Positions 30,569 to 40,374 of a DNA stretch of 64,000 bases are shown here, piece by piece. Position 1 is the first letter of the stretch; every line of letters starts with the position of its first letter. The notes beneath the pieces were generated by a model. That model ran no database searches. It worked only from the letters and a program-made list of their open reading frames with translations, and was not told the origin of the DNA. Origin of the DNA: Zygotorulaspora mrakii (Eukaryota > Ascomycota > Saccharomycetes > Saccharomycetales > Saccharomycetaceae); NCBI RefSeq assembly GCF_013402915.1, contig NC_050721.1:496001-560000 (forward strand), read 5' to 3'. Both the position numbers and the translations under genes were made by a program.

Positions 30569-31870
30569 CTAATCTGAGGCGTCTGAAGAGCTGGCAAAGG
30601 TGTCCAATTCTTCAATCATCTCAGGCAACTTCTTCATTGGAACATTATTGTACACAATTTGGTAAACAGCCTCGAACAATGGGAATTCCGACAAGGAATT
30701 ACACGATTCCAACCATTCGTGGACTTCTTTGCAGGTGATCAAACCCTGTGCGGATTGTCCGTTCAACAACTCCTTTTCAGCCTCTTCGGCAGATTTCTTG
30801 CTCTTGGCCATGTAGGTAGCGACTCTGACGTTCCTACCACCGGAACAGGTGGTGATCAAGTCCGCAACACCCGCGGACTCCTGGTAGTAGGTCTCGACCC
30901 TAGATTCCGGGAAAAACATCTTCCCGAACTTGATGATCTCACCCAGACCGACTCTCTGGATGGCCGCGGCCGCGTTGTTACCCCAGCCGAGGCCTTCGAC
31001 AAAACCGCAACCTAGCGCAACTACGTTCTTCAAAGCACCGGCAATCGAGATACCAGCCACGTCCTCGATCACGCTCACGTGGAAGTACGGTCTGTGGAAC
31101 AGCGCCTTCAACACCCTGTGGTCCACGTCCAATCCCTCTCCTCTGAAGTCCTTTGGAATGTGATAGGCGACCGTGGTCTCGGACCAGTGCTCCTTGGCCA
31201 CTTCCGGAGCCAGGTTGGCTCCGGAAAGCGCACCACACTGGATGCCCAGCTCCTCGGTGACGTAGCTCGACAGCAACTGCACTCCCTTGGGGCCCACCTC
31301 GAACCCCTTCAGGCACGAGATCGCACGCACGTGAGAGTCCACGTGGCCCTTCAACTGCTTCACGATCCTGGGCAAGAACTGGTGTGGCACGTTGAACACG
31401 ATGATGTCCACGTCCTTGACACAGTCCAGCAGGTCCGGGTTCGCAACCAGGTTCTCCGGCAGGTCGATCCCCGGCAAGTATTTGACGTTCTGGTGCTTCG
31501 TGTTGATGATCTCCGTCAGCTTCTCGCCCTCGATCATCTCCTCAAACACCCACATGTCCACCCGGCGCGCGAAAAGCTGAGGGTTCAGCGCCGTGTTCTC
31601 CGACACAACCTTCGCGATCGTGGTACCCCAGTTACCGGACCCGACCACGCACACCTTGAACGGCTTCTCCAACGCAGCCAGCGACTGCGACGAGTCCGAC
31701 TGCTTCATCGATTGCGAGATGATGTCGGAGGTTTGGTTTAGTCTATCTGTGGCAGCCATTTTGTATTTAGTAAAAAGCGAGCTCGAAAATCGTCTGTTAT
31801 AGCTGTGTATGCAAGTCTTCCCAATTGGTATTGATCTGGATACTCGACACAACAATGTTTGTTTGAACAT
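30569..31870 (-). CDS. GPD2: NAD-dependent glycerol-3-phosphate dehydrogenase (GPD1/GPD2 ancestor type)
   Basis: Reduces dihydroxyacetone phosphate to glycerol-3-phosphate, for glycerol as osmolyte and redox sink. The NAD site is VVGSGNWGTTIAK; catalytic-lysine and substrate segments GALKNVVALGCGFVEGLGWGNNA and GGRNVRVA are intact. The first ATG (31870) gives 433 residues with a 37-residue leader rich in Arg/Lys/Ser and free of acids, typical of mitochondrial targeting. A second ATG at 31759 (MAATDRLNQTS) aligns with the Gpd1 start. Context at -3 is T for the first and A for the second (AAAATG), which would favour leaky scanning. The S. cerevisiae Gpd1 peroxisomal signal RLNLTSGHL is degraded here (RLNQTSDII). 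GC content rises steeply across the gene toward its 5' end. Confidence 0.95.
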   Translation of the reverse strand: MFKQTLLCRVSRSIPIGKTCIHSYNRRFSSSLFTKYKMAATDRLNQTSDIISQSMKQSDSSQSLAALEKPFKVCVVGSGNWGTTIAKVVSENTALNPQLFARRVDMWVFEEMIEGEKLTEIINTKHQNVKYLPGIDLPENLVANPDLLDCVKDVDIIVFNVPHQFLPRIVKQLKGHVDSHVRAISCLKGFEVGPKGVQLLSSYVTEELGIQCGALSGANLAPEVAKEHWSETTVAYHIPKDFRGEGLDVDHRVLKALFHRPYFHVSVIEDVAGISIAGALKNVVALGCGFVEGLGWGNNAAAAIQRVGLGEIIKFGKMFFPESRVETYYQESAGVADLITTCSGGRNVRVATYMAKSKKSAEEAEKELLNGQSAQGLITCKEVHEWLESCNSLSEFPLFEAVYQIVYNNVPMKKLPEMIEELDTFASSSDASD

Positions 31871-33029
31871 CTAAGACAAGAGGAACTCCAACAGAAAACC
31901 CGAAACAACCCGTCCCCTACCTGCTAGACCTGCAGCGATTGTAATCGTTTATATACTTTTATTTGCGACACAAGTGCAATTGGGGCAAAAAACCCAGGAA
32001 AAAGAACAACTATCATATCTGCGATCAAGAGACGTTTTTTTTTTCTAAAGGGACAATGAGACGCAACGTAATGGAACGTAAAGAGCGACTGCACGAGAAG
32101 CGAGACTTTTGTTGGTGATGATGATGATGATGATGATGATGGAAAAAGAGCTAAAACAGCGGAAACTGAAGCGATGGAACAAAATCGGCGAATGGCAGCT
32201 GATAGGAAAAAGGATAAACAAGACAAAGCGCGGTGCTGTGCAGAGAGGGGCAGAGGGGGGCAGAGGGGGGCAGAGGGGCCAGAGGAGGGGCCAGAAAAAG
32301 AAACGGCGGTTGCGAAGTGGGCGGATTGGGAATTTTGGGCCGGATCGGGGGGCGCGGTGCAGGGGCGAGGCCGGTGTTTTAGGGGCGAACGTGGCGACAG
32401 GATCTCTGACCCAGGCCGAAAGGACAGGAGGGGCGAGAAGGGGGACAGACGCAGGCCACGGACAAAAGAGGACAATGCGGCCAAAAGAGGACGCGCGGGC
32501 GCGATGGTGGTGTGGTGTGGTGAGGTGATGTCGGGCGGCGTGTCGCAGTTTGCGGCGGACAACCGGTAAAGGGACAGCCGTGGTGGCGGGCGTGGGCGTT
32601 GGGCGCGTTGTGATGACGGAGTGTGTGGTGGGAGCAGCCGGAGAGCGGCCTCACGTGTGACGTGTTGACGCGTGATGCGGGCACGCGTTTGGCCTCTCAG
32701 GTGAGCGGCGTGAAAAAAATATCGGAGGCCGATTTCGGGGCCGTGGGCGAGGGGCGAGGGGCGAGGGGCGAGGGGCGAGGGCGATGGGCTCGTGCGGAGG
32801 GACATGCGGCGTCCGGGGAGCAGGGGGCCGCGCGGGCGGACAGAACCCGGGTGTCTGTCCGGCCACGTGCGCGCGCAGACATCGAGGGTGCCCTGTTGCC
32901 GGACAGCGCGCGCGCGCTCATCCGTTCAGGTGAAAAAACTCCATCTGGTTTAAAGGGAAGCGGTGGACCTCAGGTAATTAACTCAAACCCCAGTCAGGTC
33001 ACAACGCAGCGTCCGAAGCACAGAAAACC
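31871..33029. promoter_or_regulatory. GC-rich divergent GPD/MAM3 promoter with AGGGG repeat arrays
   Basis: 1159 bp between divergent genes, strongly G-rich on the plus strand over 32.2-32.9 kb. Single 60-base lines reach about 72-78% GC (32221, 32761, 32821). A (GAT)n microsatellite lies at 32116-32142. Two G-rich tandem arrays stand out: a 10-bp CAGAGGGGGG-like unit at about 32241-32290 and a 7-bp GAGGGGC unit at about 32749-32776. I count 14 AGGGG cores on the plus strand between 32246 and 32826 and one CCCCT at 31914-31918. AGGGG/CCCCT is the stress response element of Msn2/Msn4, which act on GPD1 in S. cerevisiae. Occupancy is untested, and the G runs could also form quadruplexes. Confidence 0.6.
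32116..32142. repeat. (GAT)n microsatellite
   Basis: Perfect run of TGA/GAT triplets, about 27 bp, in the GPD-MAM3 intergenic region. It lies outside any supported gene. Confidence 0.9.
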
Positions 33030-35240
33030 ATGGTGAAAAATGGGATAGTCAGAAGGGCTATGATGCAGGTGCCGTTGCTGATCTCTCTGCTACATGCGAC
33101 TCCGCTGTTCAACACAATAGATGCGAACAATCTGCCGAGGGCCTCCGACAGTTCTGGCAGCAGCAGTGGTAATCTCGGTGTGTACCATGCAACGCCGGAG
33201 ACCAAGGGCTCGGCGAGGTATCTGATCATCTCGGTGGTTCTTGTTATTCTTGGCGGGGTGTTCGCTGGGCTGACGTTGGGGCTGATGGGCCAGGATGAAA
33301 TCTACCTCAAGGTGATCAGCACGTCGGGCACGCCGAGGGAGAAGCGAAATGCGAAAAGCGTGCTTTCGTTGATTTCCCGCGGTAAACATTGGGTCTTGGT
33401 GACACTGCTTTTGTCGAACGTGATCACGAATGAATCGTTGCCGATTGTGCTGGACCGTTGCCTGGGTGGGGGGTGGCAGGCGGTGGTTTCGTCGACCGTG
33501 CTGATCGTTATCTTCGGAGAGATCATCCCGCAGAGTCTGTGCGTGAAGTTTGGGCTGCAGATCGGTGCGTTTTTCGCGCCCTTTGTGCTTGTCCTGATGT
33601 ACGCGATGTTCCCAGTGGCCTATCCGATTGCCTCTCTGCTGGACTACTTGCTCGGCGAGGATCACGGCACCGTGTACAAGAAATCGGGTCTGAAAACGCT
33701 GGTAACGCTCCACCGAACCATGGGGGTCGAGAGACTCACTCAGGATGAGGTTACCATCATCTCGGCTGTATTGGATCTGAAGGAGAAGAAGGTCAAGGAG
33801 ATTATGACGCCAATCGAGAACGTCTTCACGATGAGCGCTGACAGAACGTTGGATGAAACAACTGTGGAAGAGATTTTTAATTCGGGGTTCTCGAGGATAC
33901 CCATTTTCTTACCGAATGAGCCGAGAAATTTCATCGGCATGCTTTTGGTGAGGATCTTGATCTCCTATGATCCGCAAGATTGTTTGCCAGTGTCTCATTT
34001 CCCGCTGGCAACTTTGCCAGAAACGTCGCCCAACACTTCGTGCCTTAACATTCTGAATTACTTTCAGGAGGGTAAGTCTCATATGTGCGTTGTGAGCGAA
34101 GAACCTGGCTCTTCTCTAGGTGCTATCGGTGTTCTTACCTTGGAAGACGTGATCGAGGAGCTGATTGGCGAGGAGATCGTCGACGAGTCCGATGTCTTTG
34201 TTGATATCCACCAGAGAATTATGCGTGAGCAGCCTGGTCCTTTGTCGAAAAGGCATATCACTTCTTACTTGCACCATCTTTACACAGACCAAAACAAGAA
34301 CCAGCAATCCAGCAACCAGCAATCCAGCAACCAGCAATCCAGTAACCAGCAGCAACAAAACCACCGTTTAATAGATCACAGTTCAGATAATTATTCAAGA
34401 AAATCTGTAGAGCCCGAGTCAACCAAACTGTTATCACTATCTCCTGTGCACTCATCGTCGCCACCACAGTTGTGTCAACCAGAGCCTCATCCACATGAAT
34501 CTCACAATCAAATGGTTATTCCGTCGAATTTAGCCTCCAACCCTTTAAACGTCAATAAATCATTTGTCACAATTAAGAAACCGACATCTCATCAAGCTTC
34601 TGCCACACCCGTGCCATTATCTCCGCCCAGAAATTCGAATATTAATCACGGCGAGCATCCCCGCCCTCAAAATCAGCAAACGCCGTTGTATGGAACTTCA
34701 AGAACGACTTCGCCTCTGGACTCGCCGTCGCGAAAGGAGAGATATCTCATGAAGAAACATTTGCAAGCTTCAAAGGCAGCTATTGATATCACAAAATCAA
34801 CTGGTGAATCCATCCAGGTAACTACCTCTGTTCCTGGCAGGGAAGCTTCTAATGAATCCACCAGTGATAAGAGCTACAATTCAAATCGTGATAATCAGAA
34901 CGTTTTAATATCTTCCTCGTATAAATCAACTAAAAATGGTATCGTTGAATCGATTATTACCGTCAAGGGTGTGCCAAAAACAATTATTGAGCCAGCTCAC
35001 AATTGGGATGAGAATTCAAAATCTATTCATCCTTCAGATAGTCAAGGTTCTTTTCAAGGCTCTTTTCAAGGCTCCCATCAAGATTCGTACCAAGATTTTC
35101 ATCATTCAAATAATGATCGGCAGTATGATAATGCTGAAGACCAAGTAGCAAATTATCTTGACTTGGACGATGAAGCAACCCCTACAAGGTCAAATCTAAT
35201 CGCGGTTTCTTCTACAAGAAATGGACCTCGTTTACGTTGA
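33030..35240 (+). CDS. MAM3: Mam3, CNNM/CorC-type DUF21-CBS membrane protein
   Basis: Vacuolar membrane protein of the cyclin M / CorC family, linked in S. cerevisiae to metal handling and mitochondrial morphology. A hydrophobic N-terminus (about 10-25) may be a signal peptide. The DUF21 membrane domain follows (about 63-235; [52 protein letters not shown]), then a CBS pair (about 240-385; [37 protein letters not shown]). The Ser/Gln-rich tail has a 15-bp tandem repeat giving NQQSS (34299-34343) and a 12-bp repeat giving GSFQ (about 35044-35080). The conserved closing motif [18 protein letters not shown] is near residue 640. GC content is high in the 5' third and falls to normal by about 34.2 kb. 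Confidence 0.95.
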   Translation: MVKNGIVRRAMMQVPLLISLLHATPLFNTIDANNLPRASDSSGSSSGNLGVYHATPETKGSARYLIISVVLVILGGVFAGLTLGLMGQDEIYLKVISTSGTPREKRNAKSVLSLISRGKHWVLVTLLLSNVITNESLPIVLDRCLGGGWQAVVSSTVLIVIFGEIIPQSLCVKFGLQIGAFFAPFVLVLMYAMFPVAYPIASLLDYLLGEDHGTVYKKSGLKTLVTLHRTMGVERLTQDEVTIISAVLDLKEKKVKEIMTPIENVFTMSADRTLDETTVEEIFNSGFSRIPIFLPNEPRNFIGMLLVRILISYDPQDCLPVSHFPLATLPETSPNTSCLNILNYFQEGKSHMCVVSEEPGSSLGAIGVLTLEDVIEELIGEEIVDESDVFVDIHQRIMREQPGPLSKRHITSYLHHLYTDQNKNQQSSNQQSSNQQSSNQQQQNHRLIDHSSDNYSRKSVEPESTKLLSLSPVHSSSPPQLCQPEPHPHESHNQMVIPSNLASNPLNVNKSFVTIKKPTSHQASATPVPLSPPRNSNINHGEHPRPQNQQTPLYGTSRTTSPLDSPSRKERYLMKKHLQASKAAIDITKSTGESIQVTTSVPGREASNESTSDKSYNSNRDNQNVLISSSYKSTKNGIVESIITVKGVPKTIIEPAHNWDENSKSIHPSDSQGSFQGSFQGSHQDSYQDFHHSNNDRQYDNAEDQVANYLDLDDEATPTRSNLIAVSSTRNGPRLR
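34299..34343 (+). repeat. 15-bp coding tandem repeat in MAM3
   Basis: Three near-identical 15-bp units (AACCAGCAATCCAGC, third ending AGT) plus a partial fourth, encoding NQQSS copies in the disordered tail of Mam3. Confidence 0.9.
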
Positions 35241-35735
35241 GTTCACATTACATACAATACCATACAATTGAACATCTCATACATAATACATAAATTCTTA
35301 TTATAGGGATTACTGGTCTATTTTCCTGTTTCACTCGTTACCCTGCGTTTTCTTCCAAATTGCTATTATTTGAGACTGTTCGTTGAAAGTTGATAAAGTT
35401 TACGAGAAAAGTTGCAATTTGATGATAGTGATGACACATTTTATAGATCCGAAAAAAACTGTAAACACTTTGATAGGGTATTCTCTTTTTGTATTAGTGA
35501 ATATCGTTTAATAAGTGCGAAGGTATACTTCAAACTTTATGTAAAATTGCCAAGTCTTGATTGATTGATTAGTTACTATCGTGCACATCCTTTTTTCTCA
35601 TTCTTTCTTTTTTTCGTTTTTCATTTTTTTATTTCACTATCAACCCCTTCTGCAAGTCGTTATTAGAAAATTAAAGATTAGTTGTAAGCTGGCCGTGCTG
35701 TTTTACCATTGCATTGCTTGTTGAATCCCATTACC
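35241..35735. other. MAM3-RTK1 intergenic region
   Basis: 495 bp with the MAM3 3' end and RTK1 promoter. A pyrimidine-rich T tract at about 35588-35640 is typical of yeast promoters. A TCCGAAAAA near 35448 resembles part of a centromere CDEIII, but no CDEI or long AT-rich CDEII accompanies it. Confidence 0.4.
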
Positions 35736-37823
35736 ATGCCCACTAATCAGTTAGAATTAACCCCACAGGGCAGTGGCAATTCTACATCTTCCAATTCCTC
35801 ATTATTTGGTAAAAGGAACTTGAAGGGTTTTAGAAAACTTTTTGGTACTCATAATAAAAAGAATAACTCGAGTTCCGATTCCTATTCAAGTTCAAATCAC
35901 AAATTTCATTCTCATGCAGATCCGAATTTGCATAATAACCATAATTCAACCCCATTGAATCAAGGTGCAGGCCACCCCAGTTCTAAAAGAGGTTCTGAAA
36001 TTGATCATCATGCGGCTGGTAGAGAATTGTTAAGTCATTTGTTATCGCCAAAAGCATCTAACTCATCAAATTCTTCTTTTGGTAGATCATCGAACATGAC
36101 TCCTTCTCCGCAGCAACATGATACAGATGGAATGAATAGTAGTTGCAGCCGTCATGGCACGGAATCATCGACACATGAGCATACCCCTTTGACAACAGCA
36201 AACCCATTGTCACATCATTTTCATAATCCACTAAACTATTGCACAACTTTGAGTCCTACATCTTCATCGGAGTATTCTCATATGCATCCAGTTGAGATTC
36301 TTCAGAAACAGATTGAAGACCAACAGTTTTTCTATAACTCACGGACAAATAGCAATTCAATTTTACCACGGTTGACTTCAGACAGAGGCTCATCTCCATT
36401 GAAGGACTCAACAAAAAGGCCATCTTTAAAACTCAAGAGGTTCTTCAAAAAAATTAATCAGGACGATTCACATCATATCTCAAAATCTAAATCTAAGGAA
36501 CAACAAGCACGTCCACCACTTCATGAGTCGCCTTCATCACATGGCATATTTGTAACGACAGATGAAAGTAAAATGACTCGTAAAACTATTTATGAAGCTG
36601 ATAATGCTAGAGAATTGATTGAAAAATATGGTGTCCCAGGGAGAAAACTAGGTGAAGGTGCATCTGGCTCAGTTTCTGTTGTGGAGAGATCTGATGGTAA
36701 ACTATTCGCTGTTAAAATGTTCCGATGGAGATCAAATAATGCAAAACAAACATTAGCAGCGTATTCAAAGAAGGTTACTGCAGAATTTTGTATAGGGTCT
36801 ACACTACATCATCAAAACATCATTGAGACTCTTGGTATGTTACAAGAAGGTGAAAACTTTCTAGTTGTTATGGAATATGTAGCCTATGATTTTTTTACAT
36901 TGGTAATGAGCGATCTCATGAGTAAAAATGAAGTATTTTGTTATTTTAAACAAATTTGCAGTGGTGTACAATATCTTCATTCAATGGGGTTAGCACATCG
37001 TGATATAAAACTGGATAATTGTGTGGTAAATGACTTAGGAATTTTAAAGTTGATCGATTTTGGAAGTGCTGTTGTTTTCCAATATCCATACGAACCTGAT
37101 ATTGTCCTTGCTCGTGGTATTGTAGGATCAGATCCCTACTTGGCACCAGAATTGTTACTTCAACGCTCATATGACCCACGACCAGTCGATGTTTGGTCAA
37201 TTGCTATCACATTTTATTGTATGATGTTAAGAAGATTCCCATGGAAAGCTCCTCGTCAAAGTAATACTTCTTTTAAATTATTTTGTTCACAACCGGACTC
37301 AAAAACTGATACAAGTAAAGGTCCTACGAAGATATTGAAATTGCTGCCTAGATCGTCAAGGTTACTCATTAGTCAAATGATGAAGCTCGATCCGAAAGAC
37401 CGTATATTAATGGATGACGTTATGAAGGATGAGTGGTTACAATCAATTAATTCTTGCGAACAGGATAAAAAGGGGCAACTAGTGAAAGCACCAACAGATC
37501 ATGCTCATCATTTGATTACCGAAGAAGAACTGAATGAATTGAATGAAAGGCGTAAACTAGAAGTGAAGAAAGCTAGAGAAGAGGAGCAACATGCCATAAA
37601 TGCAGAGGATTTAGGTGATCATCATCCTCATCACCGCCATCACAACCATCACCGTCGCCACCACCATCATCATCATAGCGATAATAATAAAGGTGGACAT
37701 AACGATGAAGAAAACAACGTGACAACAGAAAGCTCAAAGGTCTATAAAGATACAGATAAAGAAGAAACTCCTCCGGAATCAAATGAAAAGAAGGGGTTAG
37801 ATGCAGGATCTCTTATTAACTAA
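35736..37823 (+). CDS. RTK1: Ser/Thr kinase of the Npr1/Hal5 fungal family
   Basis: Member of the fungal kinase group (Npr1, Hal4, Hal5, Prr2, Rtk1) that regulates transporters and nutrient permeases. Synteny next to MAM3/PRS5 identifies RTK1 (YDL025C). Of 695 residues, the first about 290 are Ser/Asn/His-rich. The kinase domain is about 300-580: [76 protein letters not shown]. The tail carries a long His-rich stretch (about 628-650, encoded at 37618-37680). The start is ATG 35736 ([10 protein letters not shown]); upstream codons begin at a TTG. S. cerevisiae Rtk1 is 620 residues. Confidence 0.9.
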   Translation: MPTNQLELTPQGSGNSTSSNSSLFGKRNLKGFRKLFGTHNKKNNSSSDSYSSSNHKFHSHADPNLHNNHNSTPLNQGAGHPSSKRGSEIDHHAAGRELLSHLLSPKASNSSNSSFGRSSNMTPSPQQHDTDGMNSSCSRHGTESSTHEHTPLTTANPLSHHFHNPLNYCTTLSPTSSSEYSHMHPVEILQKQIEDQQFFYNSRTNSNSILPRLTSDRGSSPLKDSTKRPSLKLKRFFKKINQDDSHHISKSKSKEQQARPPLHESPSSHGIFVTTDESKMTRKTIYEADNARELIEKYGVPGRKLGEGASGSVSVVERSDGKLFAVKMFRWRSNNAKQTLAAYSKKVTAEFCIGSTLHHQNIIETLGMLQEGENFLVVMEYVAYDFFTLVMSDLMSKNEVFCYFKQICSGVQYLHSMGLAHRDIKLDNCVVNDLGILKLIDFGSAVVFQYPYEPDIVLARGIVGSDPYLAPELLLQRSYDPRPVDVWSIAITFYCMMLRRFPWKAPRQSNTSFKLFCSQPDSKTDTSKGPTKILKLLPRSSRLLISQMMKLDPKDRILMDDVMKDEWLQSINSCEQDKKGQLVKAPTDHAHHLITEEELNELNERRKLEVKKAREEEQHAINAEDLGDHHPHHRHHNHHRRHHHHHHSDNNKGGHNDEENNVTTESSKVYKDTDKEETPPESNEKKGLDAGSLIN

Positions 37824-37943
37824 ACCTGTAAAATATCAATCTAGACTCTATTTTTTTGCACTTAAAATATATACATTCATATGATATCTCGACGTTGTTT
37901 TCTCAGATGTATTATCTAATTAAAAAACATGTCCCATGTGCAA

Positions 37944-39311
37944 TTACCATCCATGCTCAAAGAGCATTGAAATCGATTCACCGTTATGAATTCTTCTTAT
38001 AGCCTCGGCCAGTACTCTTGAAACATCCAAAACATCAACTCGGTGCTTGCCTAAAAACTCGACAGTCTCTTTTTGTGGAACAGAATTCGACACAATCAAT
38101 TTGTCGATAGCACTCTGCTGAATTTTAATGAGCGCATCGCCCGAGAAGATACCATGAGTAACTAAGGCGTAAACCTTTGTTGCACCCTGATCTTTCAATA
38201 GCTTTGCAGCCCGAGTAATTGTGTAGGAGGTATCCACCAAGTCATCTACCAATATACATACCTTATTTTTGACGTCACCGACGAGCATGGTGGTTTGCAC
38301 ATACTTAGACGTGGAAGTAGATGAACTCATTTCTCTAGAAGAGAAAGGTGTGATCAGCGGAGCTGTGACGGGAAGAGTGTTACCTGATGTTAAAGTTGTG
38401 CTAGGGGGACCTTTTAATAACTGAGATCTCCTTTCCTTATGAATCAGAGCAAATGACAATTTCAAAGAATCTGCAATGGAAGTCGCTCTCTTGGCACCAC
38501 CAGCATCTGGAGAAACAATAACGGCCTCTTTGTAATTGGGTATATGGTGCTGTATGTAACTTTGAGCTATTGGCTTGCAATACAGATTATCTACCGGAAT
38601 ATCAAAGAAGCCTTGGAATTGAGGGTCATGTAAATCCATAGTTATTACGTGATCCGCACCTGATGTTGTCAACAGATTGGCAATCAATGTACCTGCTTGA
38701 GCTACCCAAAGTTTATAACCGGAATTTTGTGCGTTGAACAATTCCCCAGCATCCGTTTTTGAAGAACCCTGCTCTTTACCACCCGGAATCATCGGGATAC
38801 GAGAGAAGGATGTCGATTTGATCAGATTTGTTGAAGAGCCAACGTTGTTGAATTGCCGTAGTCCCGAATCGTTTGCTTTTAATAAAGTTTCTTCCCCAGG
38901 TTTGTGTGTCATCAAAGTGAAAGCCTGGCCACCATTCGAACTGCTTTGAAAGGAGACGTTCTCTTTTTGTTTTGAAACCAATGGTGCGCCTTTAGCGGTA
39001 TATGGGATATCAGGTTGTCTGGAATAGCAAAAGTAAGGCATCACTGCTGTGACTCTAGATGCTGAGGCTGTTTTGCAGGCACTCAAAAGAATCAATAGCT
39101 CCATGAAATTATCATTCACATGACCGCAGCCACTTTGAATAACATATACATCCTTTTCACGCACGGATTCATGTACGCTAATACTAGTCTCACCATTTGA
39201 GAATTTACCAAGCTCAACGTGGGCTGGCTTAACACCCAAGTTTTCACATATCATATTCACCAGCTGAGGGTGAGATCCCCCACCAAATACAACAATATTA
39301 TTGCTACCCAT
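37944..39311 (-). CDS. PRS5: PRPP synthetase family subunit Prs5
   Basis: Member of the ribose-phosphate pyrophosphokinase family, which makes PRPP for nucleotides, histidine and tryptophan and in yeast also supports cell-wall integrity. The 455-residue protein has the family start [14 protein letters not shown] and the ATP/Mg segment [23 protein letters not shown]. Two non-homologous insertions interrupt the fold (about 110-210 and about 300-345), as is known for Prs1/Prs5. The PRPP loop reads [10 protein letters not shown] rather than the canonical DDxxDTGGT, so this subunit may be regulatory. The start is the ATG at 39311 ([12 protein letters not shown]); the frame extends only to a TTG. 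Confidence 0.9.
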   Translation of the reverse strand: MGSNNIVVFGGGSHPQLVNMICENLGVKPAHVELGKFSNGETSISVHESVREKDVYVIQSGCGHVNDNFMELLILLSACKTASASRVTAVMPYFCYSRQPDIPYTAKGAPLVSKQKENVSFQSSSNGGQAFTLMTHKPGEETLLKANDSGLRQFNNVGSSTNLIKSTSFSRIPMIPGGKEQGSSKTDAGELFNAQNSGYKLWVAQAGTLIANLLTTSGADHVITMDLHDPQFQGFFDIPVDNLYCKPIAQSYIQHHIPNYKEAVIVSPDAGGAKRATSIADSLKLSFALIHKERRSQLLKGPPSTTLTSGNTLPVTAPLITPFSSREMSSSTSTSKYVQTTMLVGDVKNKVCILVDDLVDTSYTITRAAKLLKDQGATKVYALVTHGIFSGDALIKIQQSAIDKLIVSNSVPQKETVEFLGKHRVDVLDVSRVLAEAIRRIHNGESISMLFEHGW

Positions 39312-40374
39312 CGTGTTTGCCTGATTCAACCACCTTTCTTCTGTCCAACTTTACTTGGCTGCTTGAACATGCTTTTTCAGAGTTCGAAATTGACTTGCCT
39401 GATATTTTTCAAGCGTCTGCCGAGACGCAAAATAAAAATGAAAGGATTCCACAAACGAGGGCAGAACTATGTAACAGTCAGATTTATGTTCAACCTTACA
39501 GAACGTTGATGAACGTAGATCGGTAGTTGCATTTTGTAGATTTGCGTGATTCGGATGAACTGCTGCAGTCCAAAGTATTTGCGTTCCTATAGGCTAACGA
39601 ATAAGCCATGTTTACTTTGAACAAACATACTTCTCGCAGTGACGGCAAAGCATTGCGTGAATGAAATATTTAATACTTCCATGATTGCCATGTCGAAGCG
39701 TGCTCAATCAAGCGAATGGTCCAGATTTCTTCATCTTAGCATATAGACTGAAAGTGAAACACACTTTGCATAATGTCAGGAGAGCACTGGCAAGTGTTGC
39801 GATAAAATCTCTATATTAAACAAATGATCATTCTTTTCTTTGTACTCAGTGCTCTTTATCCTGCCGAGCATCTTCGCAGGTTTACTCATTTCATCTTAAT
39901 GCTTCTGCGTGCGTTTCTCCTTAACACCATCTATTTACAATAAATTCTCCTCTTTCTCACAAACTACTTTGCTGTTTTGGTTATCGACAAACGATAAACA
40001 GTGTAGCTTCAGAACGAGCTACCACTCGACTCCATCGCCCACTTATCACCCTTTAAAGAGGAGCCCCGGTCATAGATCATACGGGTTATCATTGTGGTAA
40101 GTGCTAATCATTTTGTCGATAGCTTTTCTGAGGATCTCCACATATTCAAGCCTACGTCGATAGGAACCTCTAGTTTTGTAACAACGATAAAATGCTAAAA
40201 CTCTTTAGCCGCTATGGCTATTTTACCAAGAAATTGTCTTATCTCCTACTACGATAAATTTGTCCGAAATGCCAAAGCTTAGTGTGATGAATAAACATAT
40301 TGTGCTCCTATAAAATTGGTAACACAGTGTCAACTGGTAGTGACGGTATTACGTTTCAACTGGTCTGATCTACA
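39312..40374. other. PRS5-APM4 divergent intergenic region
   Basis: 1063 bp, long for this genome. It contains only short spurious frames. I see no tRNA boxes, repeat array or recognisable small protein. Its length is unexplained by what I can read. Confidence 0.4.

Noticed and set aside
31079..31741. Plus-strand 220-codon frame antisense to GPD
   Set aside because: Shadow of the GC-rich, codon-biased GPD gene. The GPD frame has clear catalytic motifs.
31924..32805. Minus-strand open frame of 293 codons rich in Pro, Ser and Arg, plus overlapping plus-strand frames at 32109-33036
   Set aside because: They arise because stop codons are rare in this very GC-rich DNA. Composition is repeat-driven, no domain is visible, and the first residues match nothing I recognise.
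33090..33713. Minus-strand 207-codon frame antisense to MAM3
   Set aside because: Shadow of the GC-rich 5' part of MAM3, which is a clear orthologue.
35395..35470. TCCGAAAAA as a centromere CDEIII core
   Set aside because: Flanks do not match CDEIII, and no CDEI or AT-rich CDEII is at the proper distance.
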